Position numbers and translations under genes: made by a program. The notes under the pieces were generated by a model that saw nothing but the letters and a program-made list of their open reading frames with translations, searched no databases and was not told the origin of the DNA. Source: an uncultured Opitutales bacterium (GTDB lineage Bacteria; Verrucomicrobiota; Verrucomicrobiia; Opitutales; UBA953). Taken from it: DNA of 24,022 nt. Position 1 is the first letter of the stretch. Each line of letters starts with the position of its first letter. The DNA lies in the NCBI GenBank assembly GCA_934675585.1, contig CAKUQY010000028.1:1-24022 (forward strand), in the 5' to 3' direction. Shown here in pieces: positions 1 through 7,205 of the stretch.

Positions 1-97
1 AATCGCCCCAAAACAACTCATTTTTCCTTTTTATCCCGCATAAATCCTAACCACAAACAAAAATTGGGATTAGACTGCTTGCCCGAAACGAATTTTA

Positions 98-134
98 GCG
101 GGAACGCCGAAACACAAAAAAAAAACGTTCCCGC
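98..134 (-). terminator. Hairpin from an inverted pair of the GCGGGAACG motif
   Basis: GCGGGAACG at 98-106 and its exact reverse complement at 126-134 form a 9-bp perfect stem with a 19-nt loop that is mostly A on this strand (T on the other). It lies just beyond the stop codon of the minus-strand PA14-like gene, so it could end that transcript. Both arms are copies of the motif dispersed through the whole window. The rest of 1-179 shows no convincing gene. Confidence 0.5.
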
Positions 135-179
135 AAGCCGAGCCGCAGGAACGCCTTTTCGGTTTTTCGCCACTTTTCG

Positions 180-1679
180 CTAATTCGCGGGTCCCGTCGC
201 GATGTAGCATTCGCTAGTGTTGTACATACCTTTAGGGCCGACTCGCCAACCGCCAGGCGCTTGCTCAAGCGATTCAAGCGTGAACATCGGGAAATTGGTA
301 TCAGTGTCGCGGCCTTTTTTCTGCAAGCCGAGTGTCGCTCCCGCCAAACCGCCCGCGCCTTCACCAAACGCCACCGAAATGTAATATTTTTTGCCTTTAG
401 CAAGACTCAACCAATGACCTTTGTAAATCGAGCTACGCTGACCTGGACTTTTCAAATTTTTGCCATCTTGACCGCCTTTGCCACAAAAGTTTTTAGGTTC
501 CCATTGATCTGCCAATGTTTTTGGCACGTCTTTGTCGCCACGCACTTGACTTTTGCCTTTTGGCAGCGAGATCGACGGGCCGTGTCCTTCGCCTGGCCAA
601 AACGCGTAAAGCACTGTCTGCATGCGCATTTTACTTGCACCCACGCCGACGATCATCGCGTCGTCGCCCATGCCGACAAAACGGTAATAACCAGTTTCTG
701 GAACAGAAAATTTTCCCGAATAAACGCAAAGCCAGCCGGGAGCGTCAAACGGTTTTTTGCGGTTGCCGTTGTCGTCTTCGGTTGCAAACGCTTCTGTTGC
801 GCGATTTGCGTTCAATGCGTTCCCGTTATCTTCCACCACAAAAATGCGCGAATTATAAAGCGCGGTTGGTGCTTTAAACCAATGTTCTTCGAGTTTTCTC
901 AAATCCCAAGCGCCGCCCGATTTGCCGTCGTTGTGCAAAATCGCCATCGCCTTGTGCAATTGGTCTTTGCGCTTGCCCTGATCGCCGTGAGAAGTGCCGC
1001 AAATCACACCGCCGTCGCGTTGACGCTTCAAATCATAAATAAATCCTTCCATATCTTGATCGCGCTTCAAACGCGAACCGAACGCGGAAACGAAGTTTTT
1101 GCCGTTCCCGACGCCAACGCCAACGCCTTTACCGATCCCGCCGCCGAAACCGCCGCCCATGCCCGAAGAATCGCCTGCGCTCATGCCGCCCGAAAACGAA
1201 GAGCCCATCGACATTTGTGGCATTTCTGGCAACGCAATTGTGGAAGTCGTCGATTTAGAAGTAATTTTTGCTTTTGATTGCTTCATATCTGGACGATTAC
1301 GCGGCTTCATGCGACGTTCCGCGCGATCGCCATTTGAGCCGCCACCTGCGCCAGAAACAAACGCATCAGGGTCGGGGTCATCTGGCTTAACATAATGGTG
1401 AACGACCAAAAAAATCGCAATCACGCCCAAAACTGCGTGAAAAATAATCGAGAAAATCAAGCCCTCGCCACCAAAATTGCGCCAGCTGAATTTCTTGCGC
1501 TTCAACGGATCCATCGTCGCTTCGGGATCCTCTTCCTTATTATGGCGGATCCCGTGCTCGTCAAGATTCACCGGCATTGGTTCGGCGGGAACGCCTTCCG
1601 TTTCGGCGGGAACGAGATTAGAGTCCGACGCTTCATTCGCCGGCGTTTCAACTGCTTCTTTTTCAAGATCGTCACTCAT
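180..1679 (-). CDS. Membrane-anchored glycine-rich protein with PA14-like C-terminal domain
   Basis: This 499-residue protein has an acidic N-terminal cytoplasmic region (about 1-60), a basic stretch, one hydrophobic segment (about 75-95), a charged linker and a low-complexity Gly/Met/Ser-rich stretch (about 158-193). A globular C-terminal half follows. Residues 329-347 (TGYYRFVGMGDDAMIVGVG) match the typical PA14/GLEYA pattern, in which a Gly-Tyr-Tyr-Arg-Phe strand precedes an Asp-Asp pair, so a carbohydrate- or surface-binding role is plausible. The layout of N-terminus inside, one membrane pass and a low-complexity spacer resembles a TonB-like anchor, but no TonB C-terminal domain is seen. 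The ATG at 1677-1679 lacks a strong ribosome site. The downstream neighbour is outside the window. The PA14 assignment is by pattern only and the exact role is unknown. Confidence 0.75.
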   Translation of the reverse strand: MSDDLEKEAVETPANEASDSNLVPAETEGVPAEPMPVNLDEHGIRHNKEEDPEATMDPLKRKKFSWRNFGGEGLIFSIIFHAVLGVIAIFLVVHHYVKPDDPDPDAFVSGAGGGSNGDRAERRMKPRNRPDMKQSKAKITSKSTTSTIALPEMPQMSMGSSFSGGMSAGDSSGMGGGFGGGIGKGVGVGVGNGKNFVSAFGSRLKRDQDMEGFIYDLKRQRDGGVICGTSHGDQGKRKDQLHKAMAILHNDGKSGGAWDLRKLEEHWFKAPTALYNSRIFVVEDNGNALNANRATEAFATEDDNGNRKKPFDAPGWLCVYSGKFSVPETGYYRFVGMGDDAMIVGVGASKMRMQTVLYAFWPGEGHGPSISLPKGKSQVRGDKDVPKTLADQWEPKNFCGKGGQDGKNLKSPGQRSSIYKGHWLSLAKGKKYYISVAFGEGAGGLAGATLGLQKKGRDTDTNFPMFTLESLEQAPGGWRVGPKGMYNTSECYIATGPAN

Positions 1680-1785
1680 ATTTTTGAAAAAATTACAGGG
1701 GTTTTAAAATCAAAAATTACTAAAAAATGATTTCTATAATTTCCTTAAATAATGACAAATTTCTCGCGTTCCCGCAAGATTTTTT

Positions 1786-3138
1786 TCAGTTTTTCGACAG
1801 CTTGAGATTTCCCAACTGTGCCAAACCGCGCACGCACAGTTCTACCGCCATCGCGATCCAAACGCCGCGCAAACCCATCGAGCCGACGAGCGCGATCGCG
1901 AGCGGAATCCGCACAATCCACATGCTCGCAAAATTAATCACCGCGGGAACGAGCGTTTTTCCCCAGCCGCGCATCACGCCCACGGCGATGATTGACGCGG
2001 CATAAAGCGGTTCTGCAAACGCCTCGATGCGCAAAATTTCAGTTCCCAACGCCTGCACGGCTTTGTCTGGCGAAAGCAGCGAAATCAGCCACGGCGCAAA
2101 AAAATAAACCAACACGCCTGAAAAACTCATCAGCCCAACGCCGAGCGCGACGCAAATCCAGCCCAAATTTTGCGCGAGCCGAACGCGTTTTGCCCCGATG
2201 CAAACGCCGATAATCGCGGTCGCCGTTTGCGCGAGCCCGTAGCCTGGCATAAAACAAAAACTTTCAATCGTGATGCCAAACGAATTGGACGCAATCGCCA
2301 CGCTTCCCAGCGGCGCGACAATCACGATCATCGCGATGTACGCGCTATTCATGCACAAACTTTCAAACGCGACGGGAGCACTGATTTTGACCGCGCGCCA
2401 CAGGCGTCTTTTCTCAAACAAAAAGCGTTCCCGCGCCCGCAAAGCCAATGTTGGCAAGCGTCCCCAAATGAAAAACAACGCCGTTCCCGCAGCGACCAAT
2501 TCTGCCAAAGCCGTTCCAAAAGCCGCGCCCGCAACGCCCCAGCCCCAAACGAAAATAAACAAAAAATTGAACAACACGTTCAAAACGCACATCACGATGT
2601 TCAGCGTTCCCGCGAGCACCGCGTTCCCGTTACTTTGTAGCGTTCCCGTCGCGAGCGAAGTAATCTGCAACAACGGCACAGACAACACAAAAATCAAAAA
2701 ATAAACCGTCGCGTCGCCGATAATTTCCGCGTTCCCGCCCAACCATTCTGGCAAAAATGGCGCGACAGCCAAGCCCAAAAGCGTCAGCGTCAGCGCAAAA
2801 ATCTGCGTTCCCGCAAGTGCTAATTTGAAAAGTCCGCGCGCCAACGCGTTTTTCTTCGCGCCCAATGCCTGCGCAATCTGCACGTTAAAACCAAGCGAAA
2901 CCGCGCTGATCATGCCGTAAAAAAACCAAGTTGGAATCGCCACTAACCCGACCGACGCGCTCGCGTTCGTGCTCAAATGCCCCAGCATCGACGCGTCCAC
3001 CGCCTCCATCACAAACACCGAAAGCATCGACAGCACGCAAGGAACGCTCATGCGCACAATCAACAACAACTGCTGCCAGCGCGAAAGCGACAAACCTTCA
3101 CGAATCGGCATCAACGGATCTGCGGCGGAAACACTCAT
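1786..3138 (-). CDS. MATE family multidrug/Na+ antiporter
   Basis: This 450-residue, very hydrophobic protein has about twelve predicted membrane segments, the standard MATE (NorM/DinF-like) size and topology. The N-terminal region around residues 25-100 carries the family pattern: a Pro-containing first helix, Val-Asp-Ala-Ser-Met-Leu-Gly after helix 1, and Gly-Phe-Asn-Val-Gln-Ile-Ala-Gln-Ala-Leu-Gly-Ala before the first long loop. MATE proteins export cationic drugs or metabolites using Na+ or H+ gradients; the substrate cannot be read from sequence. The gene follows the restriction-modification gene by 58 bp on the same strand and could be cotranscribed with it. Several GCGGGAACG motif copies lie inside it. 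Confidence 0.9.
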   Translation of the reverse strand: MSVSAADPLMPIREGLSLSRWQQLLLIVRMSVPCVLSMLSVFVMEAVDASMLGHLSTNASASVGLVAIPTWFFYGMISAVSLGFNVQIAQALGAKKNALARGLFKLALAGTQIFALTLTLLGLAVAPFLPEWLGGNAEIIGDATVYFLIFVLSVPLLQITSLATGTLQSNGNAVLAGTLNIVMCVLNVLFNFLFIFVWGWGVAGAAFGTALAELVAAGTALFFIWGRLPTLALRARERFLFEKRRLWRAVKISAPVAFESLCMNSAYIAMIVIVAPLGSVAIASNSFGITIESFCFMPGYGLAQTATAIIGVCIGAKRVRLAQNLGWICVALGVGLMSFSGVLVYFFAPWLISLLSPDKAVQALGTEILRIEAFAEPLYAASIIAVGVMRGWGKTLVPAVINFASMWIVRIPLAIALVGSMGLRGVWIAMAVELCVRGLAQLGNLKLSKN

Positions 3139-3196
3139 TTTTTACTGGAACGCAAGGAATATTTTTTTTGACTACGAATTAAACAAATTGGACGAA

Positions 3197-6100
3197 TTAT
3201 TTCAAGAATCCATACTCGTAAACCTTAGGTTCAATTTTGGCGGCGAGCGTTTTTAGCGCGTCCGAAAGACTTTGGCGCAACTCGTTGTAAGTCGCATCGC
3301 TGCTCGTCGAATTCATCGTTCCCTTCGCGTTAAAACCTTGAAAATACGCGCGAATATCGTAAAACGAAGCGTTCGCATTGTAAGCGCATTTGTCCGCATT
3401 TTTATGATAATAACGCCATAAAGCGCGTCCCGCGTCAAAAACCGCCATCGCTTCGGGCGAAAAATTACAAGGAGGTGGGGCGTCTCGCCCCACCATCGTG
3501 GTTGAAGCAATCTCGCTCAAGGAGGCGGGGCGTCTCGCCCCACCATAAGAGGGAATTTCATTGTTTGCGCACTCGCTGGTGGGGCGGGACGCCCCACCTC
3601 CTTGTAAAGTTAGGTCGGGGTTCAAGGAGGCGGGGCGTCTCGCCCCGCCATAAGAGGGAATTTCATTGTTTGCGCACTCGCTGGTGGGGCGGGACGCCCC
3701 ACCTCCTTGTAAAGTTATTTGGCGTTCTTGCACGAGCGAATTTTTATAAAGCGTAAAAGTACCAACGCTCAAATTTTGAGGATTTTTCTCAATATAATTT
3801 AAAACACGTTTGTAGTGTTCGTAATCGCGAACCAAACGATCAAAATATTCTCCTTGCCAAAGCGTTCCCGTACTACCAATTAATTCATTGATTTTTTTGG
3901 AAGTAAAACTTTTCCACGCCTGCAAGACATCGGCAATTTTATTGTCGTTCAATAATTCAAGCAAAACATGAACATGATTTGGCATAATCACAAACGCGTG
4001 AATAAGATAACGCTTGTTGTCAAAATACAATAAGGCATCGTTCACGACTTGTCGCACATTCGGGAACTGCAACACGCACGAACCATATTTTTCGTCAAGC
4101 CACTCGTCGATTTTTGAGCCAAAACGTTCGTAATATTCTTCTCGAACTTCATGACTCCACGGCAACGGATTTTCGTTTTCGAATAACGATTTGTCATATT
4201 GCAATTGTTTTATTTTTTCTTGTGGCAATGCGTCTGCCAAACGGAATGTAACAAATTGCAATTTTTGCTCTTGATGCCAATGCGGCAAATGCGCGCGTGT
4301 TTGGTCAATTTGTTGAACTTTGTTTAAATACGGATTTATTGAACCACTCAATGACGCGGGATCGCCTTCGCAGGGAGGTGGGGCGTCTCGCCCCACCATC
4401 GTGGTTGAAGCAAGCTCCCTCAAGGAGGCGGGGCGTCTCGCCCCGCCATAAGAGGGAATTTCATTGTTGGCGCACTCGCTGGTGGGGCGGGACGCCCCAC
4501 CTCCTTGTAAAGTTAGGTCGGGGTTCAAGGAGGCGGGGCATCTTGCCCCGCTACACAGAGAAAGATTTTCGTTGGCGCACTCGCTGGTGGGGCGAGACGC
4601 CCCACCTCCTTGAATAAAATCGCTCATAAAATGAGATTCAAAGCATTCCCGCGCATCGACTTCGCTTTCGCGAAACGGAATCCAATGATTTACGCCATAC
4701 TTGGATTGAATGCGATTTTGGCCGTGAAAAAGCGTGAACGCCAAACAATCATTTTGAAATTCAAAATCACGTTCCCAACCATCGCGCGGGAACAAAAATT
4801 GATCGCGATCATTCAACCAAGTCGCGGGAATACATTGACGAACCGCCAAATAAATAACACCTTGAATTAAATTTTTATTAGAAAAACCATAATAGGTAAA
4901 GTGTTCCGTTCCTGGCTTTGAAGAAACACAACCTTGCATACAATGCTGAAAATCAGGACTCGGCGTTCCCATAAATCCAATTGCATTTGATTTTTCTTTT
5001 AAATCAAATTGTTTCAACCACTTATTAATTGAAATTTGATTTTGTTCAACCGAAATTTTCTTCGTTCCCGCGAATTTCCCGTCGCGTTCAAAAATGTCAG
5101 CTTCGATACTTTCAAATTTTTCTTTTTGGGTGGTGTTCCAAATAAAAAATCCAATTGGGAACGAACCTTTGACATTGTCAAAAGTTTTTGCCGGAACGAG
5201 AAACAATTTCTCTAATCTTGCCTGAAAAATATTCCTAAAATCCGCGAAGTTAGCCGCTTGCAGAATTTTCAACTTTGAAAATTCTGCAAGCGGCGCGCCT
5301 GGGATTTCTCGATAAATACGAATAAAAAACTGCGCAAATATTTCATTTGCAGCTTTACCGATTTCATTTTTATAACGTTCAAAAATCACGTTCCCGCGAG
5401 CAACACCTGCTTTATTTTCTCCCGTTCCCGCGACGGTTTTTGCTGTTGTTGCTTCCGCGTAAGGCGGGTTGATATAAATCACAAGTTTTTTTCGTTTTTC
5501 GGGATCGTTGAGAATTCTTTTAAGTTCGGCAGGAACTTTTTCACTGGTAAATTCATCGTTGAGAAAATCAAATTGGAAAACGTGCGAATCCAAAAATTCG
5601 CCGCTTTGCTTCATAATTTTAACGTCCGCATCGTCGAGCGTTGACGCGAAAATATTGTATTTGTTGGTGAGCCCGTGAAGAAGATTTCCCGTTCCCGCGC
5701 AACAATCCCAAACAAAATATTCGTCCTGCCAATTTTCGCCGAGCGTTTTAGCGAGATATTCTTGCGATTTATCGACCCACTTTGAAGGCGTAAAAAATGC
5801 ACCTTTGCGTTCCCGCATATCCGCGGGAACGAGCAAATCGCGGCGTTCTGTGAGATAATCCCAAATTTCTTCGCGCGGTGGACGCTTGAAACGGTTCCAA
5901 AAAAGTTTGTGCGCTTTTTGTTCGTCTTTAAAATTTATTTCTTTAAAAAAATCGTCGCCGTCAAATTTTTGCGAAAGATTGTAAACATCTATTTTGAGCA
6001 AAATTTTCAGCGAATCATTGATAGATTGATTTTCGTTAGAAAGCACATCGGCAAGATAAAAATCGGCGGGAACGACGGAATATTTTTTGTTGTATTCGTC

Positions 6101-6715
6101 CCAATTAACGCCGATCGTTGGCTTAACGACTTCAACCCATTTATTAAAAATCGCAACAAAATTGTTTTTAGTAATATTGATTTGATTAGTAATTTTGCCG
6201 TCAAAAACAAAATTTTTCTTGATGAATTGGCGCAGTTGTTTTTCGTCTTTTTCAAAATGAAAAATCGTCAAATCGTTATCGAAAACCGATTTAAGAAGCT
6301 CGTAAACCTGCTTAAACTCTTTAGTTTCGCGATCGCTTGGCGTAACATTCCAGTTAAAATCGTTTTGATAAAAAATCTCATCGATAGAGTGATAATTCAG
6401 GAACGCAATTTTTTCAGCGTCAAACGCGCCGAGATATTTTGGCGGAAGATAATTATTAAAAGTTTTTGCCTTCCCGATCGTAATAATCAACTGCACTAAC
6501 GACGCGCAAATGTCGTGGGAACGTCCTTTTTTCGCCTCCGCCCAATACAAATATTCAGTTTCGTAAAGCAAACCCAAATCGTTGTCGCGCACTTTTGTGG
6601 CGATGGCAAAATCAATTTTCCCAAGAATTTGCGTATTATCATAAGCCGCAAAATAATCTTGCGCGATTTTATTTTTGAGTTCTTCTTCAAGAATGTTGTT
6701 TGAATAAAAAGACAT
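3197..6715 (-). CDS. Type IIG-like restriction-modification enzyme with an in-frame RAYT/REPIN insertion
   Basis: The ORF is 1172 residues. The N-terminus has a PD-(D/E)XK nuclease pattern (Asp35, then Glu60-Ala-Lys62). A helical region follows, then N6-adenine methyltransferase motifs: a motif X-like block (about 303-321), motif I CAGTGNLL (339-346) and motif IV NPPY (416-419). A specificity-like region ends near SHFMSDFI (about residue 700). This arrangement fits a single-chain type IIG enzyme that both cuts and methylates DNA. Residues about 702-1082 are foreign: 80 residues of translated palindromes, about 221 residues of RAYT transposase, then another 80 of palindromes. The family C-terminus then resumes (NFSPEAMAVFDAGRALWRYY to YEYGFLK). 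Without the insert the protein would be about 791 residues. No stop or frameshift is seen, so the enzyme may still be made as a fusion. The methylase call is firm; activity is unknown. A TAGAAT -10-like box lies 6 nt before the ATG. Confidence 0.85.
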   Translation of the reverse strand: MSFYSNNILEEELKNKIAQDYFAAYDNTQILGKIDFAIATKVRDNDLGLLYETEYLYWAEAKKGRSHDICASLVQLIITIGKAKTFNNYLPPKYLGAFDAEKIAFLNYHSIDEIFYQNDFNWNVTPSDRETKEFKQVYELLKSVFDNDLTIFHFEKDEKQLRQFIKKNFVFDGKITNQINITKNNFVAIFNKWVEVVKPTIGVNWDEYNKKYSVVPADFYLADVLSNENQSINDSLKILLKIDVYNLSQKFDGDDFFKEINFKDEQKAHKLFWNRFKRPPREEIWDYLTERRDLLVPADMRERKGAFFTPSKWVDKSQEYLAKTLGENWQDEYFVWDCCAGTGNLLHGLTNKYNIFASTLDDADVKIMKQSGEFLDSHVFQFDFLNDEFTSEKVPAELKRILNDPEKRKKLVIYINPPYAEATTAKTVAGTGENKAGVARGNVIFERYKNEIGKAANEIFAQFFIRIYREIPGAPLAEFSKLKILQAANFADFRNIFQARLEKLFLVPAKTFDNVKGSFPIGFFIWNTTQKEKFESIEADIFERDGKFAGTKKISVEQNQISINKWLKQFDLKEKSNAIGFMGTPSPDFQHCMQGCVSSKPGTEHFTYYGFSNKNLIQGVIYLAVRQCIPATWLNDRDQFLFPRDGWERDFEFQNDCLAFTLFHGQNRIQSKYGVNHWIPFRESEVDARECFESHFMSDFIQGGGASRPTSECANENLSLCSGARCPASLNPDLTLQGGGASRPTSECANNEIPSYGGARRPASLRELASTTMVGRDAPPPCEGDPASLSGSINPYLNKVQQIDQTRAHLPHWHQEQKLQFVTFRLADALPQEKIKQLQYDKSLFENENPLPWSHEVREEYYERFGSKIDEWLDEKYGSCVLQFPNVRQVVNDALLYFDNKRYLIHAFVIMPNHVHVLLELLNDNKIADVLQAWKSFTSKKINELIGSTGTLWQGEYFDRLVRDYEHYKRVLNYIEKNPQNLSVGTFTLYKNSLVQERQITLQGGGASRPTSECANNEIPSYGGARRPASLNPDLTLQGGGASRPTSECANNEIPSYGGARRPASLSEIASTTMVGRDAPPPCNFSPEAMAVFDAGRALWRYYHKNADKCAYNANASFYDIRAYFQGFNAKGTMNSTSSDATYNELRQSLSDALKTLAAKIEPKVYEYGFLK
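3519..3603. repeat. REPIN A1
   Basis: Two 26-bp REP palindromes in opposite orientation (3519-3544, 3578-3603) enclose a 33-bp spacer that reads ATAAGAGGGAATTTCATTG at its start. The whole unit can fold into one long hairpin with a hairpin in each arm. Confidence 0.9.
3624..3708. repeat. REPIN A2
   Basis: This has the same 85-bp structure as REPIN A1, with the same 33-bp spacer and arms at 3624-3649 and 3683-3708. It is separated from A1 by a 20-bp spacer (3604-3623) that is also found between the two REPINs of cluster B. Confidence 0.9.
4422..4506. repeat. REPIN B1
   Basis: The arms lie at 4422-4447 and 4481-4506 with a 33-bp spacer. The spacer is almost identical to that of REPIN A1 (one T/G change seen before GCGCACTCGCT). 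Confidence 0.9.
4527..4611. repeat. REPIN B2 (diverged)
   Basis: The arms lie at 4527-4552 and 4586-4611. The first arm carries compensating changes (GCATCTTGC in place of GCGTCTCGC) that weaken but do not destroy the palindrome. The first half of the spacer is unlike the other three REPINs; its end GCGCACTCGCT is conserved. This is the boundary with the methylase sequence on the N-terminal side of the insertion. Confidence 0.88.
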
Positions 6716-6721
6716 AGATTT

Positions 6722-6750
6722 ATTCTAAATTGAATTTCGCGGGAACGCAA
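6722..6750 (-). promoter_or_regulatory. Candidate promoter of the restriction-modification gene
   Basis: On the minus strand TTGCGT (6745-6750) is followed after 17 bp by TAGAAT (6722-6727). The -10 box ends only 6 nt before the ATG, which would give an almost leaderless transcript. The -35 match is weak and overlaps a copy of the dispersed GCGGGAACG motif. Confidence 0.35.
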
Positions 6751-6773
6751 AAATCGTGATAACATTTTAGGTG

Positions 6774-7187
6774 ATGACGAAATTTAAAAACACTATTTTG
6801 TTTTTGGCGATGGCGGCGGTCGGCGCCGTTTTTGCGATTTACAACGCGCACAAGGACGCGAAAAAAACGACGCTCACAACGATCACGACGACGACCGGCT
6901 GGACGATTCGCGCGCAATTTATTAACGAAAGCGGCAAACTGAGAACGACGATCGACCGCAGCGTTCCCGCGAACGCGAGCGCTTTGCCGCTGCCGCCCTA
7001 CCCAATTCGCGTTTTCGTCAAAGAGACCAACGAGCAATTTGAGCTCAACCAAGCATCGAGCGAACTGCTAATCGCGAACGTTCCCGCGGGAACGACGCGC
7101 CTCACGGTTGCGTTCCCGCAATTTACTGCGCTTGAAACGGAATCTTTGGCGACGCTCAGCGTTCCCGTCGATGCACCCAAAAAATAA
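6774..7187 (+). CDS. Small membrane-anchored or secreted protein of unknown function
   Basis: This 137-residue protein starts at ATG 6774; a GTG directly before it (6771) would add one residue. Residues about 7-23 are hydrophobic after a Lys-rich start, which suggests a signal anchor or an uncleaved signal peptide. A Thr-rich stretch follows, then a beta-rich domain of about 90 residues with Pro-rich segments. No family is recognised. It reads divergently from the restriction-modification gene and lies 18 bp upstream of the HAD hydrolase on the same strand, so the two may be cotranscribed. It contains four exact motif copies, two of them fused into a perfect palindrome at 7079-7094. Confidence 0.6.
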   Translation: MTKFKNTILFLAMAAVGAVFAIYNAHKDAKKTTLTTITTTTGWTIRAQFINESGKLRTTIDRSVPANASALPLPPYPIRVFVKETNEQFELNQASSELLIANVPAGTTRLTVAFPQFTALETESLATLSVPVDAPKK

Positions 7188-7193
7188 AAATCG

Positions 7194-7199
7194 TATAAT
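7194..7199 (+). promoter_or_regulatory. TATAAT -10 box just before the HAD gene
   Basis: A perfect TATAAT, within CGTATAAT, ends 6 nt before ATG 7206, so a transcript from it would be leaderless or nearly so. No good -35 is seen at 17 bp. The same octamer CGTATAAT precedes the Sel1-repeat gene and fabH. Confidence 0.35.
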
Positions 7200-7205
7200 T
7201 GTTTC

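Larger units (their letters stand above)
3469..3708. repeat. REPIN cluster A (single REP plus two REPINs)
   Basis: There are five 26-bp REP units with core GGGGCGTCTCGCCCC or GGGGCGGGACGCCCC. A single unit lies at 3469-3494, then come two inverted pairs (3519-3544 with 3578-3603; 3624-3649 with 3683-3708). Spacers are 24, 33, 20 and 33 bp. The whole cluster is 240 bp and is translated within the host ORF as QGGGASRPTSE / SYGGARRPASL-type peptides. It is a close direct repeat of cluster B on the other side of the RAYT. Confidence 0.92.
3469..4611 (-). mobile_element. RAYT (REP-associated tyrosine transposase) element with flanking REPIN clusters
   Basis: The 1143-bp element is exactly 381 codons and lies in the same frame as the host gene. 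Its centre (3709-4371, 221 codons) encodes a Y1/IS200-type transposase domain of the RAYT class. It shows the typical N-terminal TRAHLPHWHQEQKLQFVTFR, the metal-binding HVH in MPNHVHVLLE, and LWQGEYFDRLVRDYEHYKRV followed by YIEKNP near the C-terminus. RAYTs are single-copy domesticated relatives of IS200/IS605 transposases that mobilise or maintain REP palindromes. The two flanks are 240-bp direct repeats (3469-3708 and 4372-4611), each with one single REP and two REPINs. No target-site duplication is evident, as usual for this class. An internal ATG at 4397-4399, inside a REP, could start a separate transposase. Confidence 0.9.
4372..4611. repeat. REPIN cluster B (single REP plus two REPINs)
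   Basis: This is a direct repeat of cluster A, exactly 240 bp with the same order and spacer lengths: a single REP at 4372-4397, a REPIN at 4422-4506 and a REPIN at 4527-4611. The first four units and spacers differ from cluster A by a few substitutions. The last REPIN has diverged more in its arm (GGGGCATCTTGCCCC) and spacer. There are no indels, so the reading frame is kept. Confidence 0.92.

Noticed and set aside
261..1277. A 338-codon plus-strand ORF opposite the PA14-like gene
   Set aside because: Its protein is rich in Phe, His, Arg and Cys with no domain pattern, while the minus-strand frame has a membrane segment, a linker and PA14-like blocks. It is a shadow of that gene.
1735..1740. 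TATAAT on the plus strand as a promoter
   Set aside because: The region downstream on that strand is the antisense of the MATE gene, with no credible gene to serve.
3469..3708. A CRISPR array
   Set aside because: The repeats are self-complementary, alternate in orientation and have spacers that recur between clusters (24, 33 and 20 bp). That is a REPIN structure, not direct repeats with unique spacers.
3469..4611. An intein inside the restriction-modification protein
   Set aside because: The insert has no splicing motifs: no Cys/Ser start with a TxxH block and no His-Asn at the end. Its centre is a Y1 transposase with HVH, and its edges are REP palindromes.
4586..4611. AAGGAGGTG in the REP as a Shine-Dalgarno site for the transposase
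   Set aside because: On the coding strand no start codon follows at a workable distance, and the same sequence recurs in every REP in both orientations as part of the palindrome.
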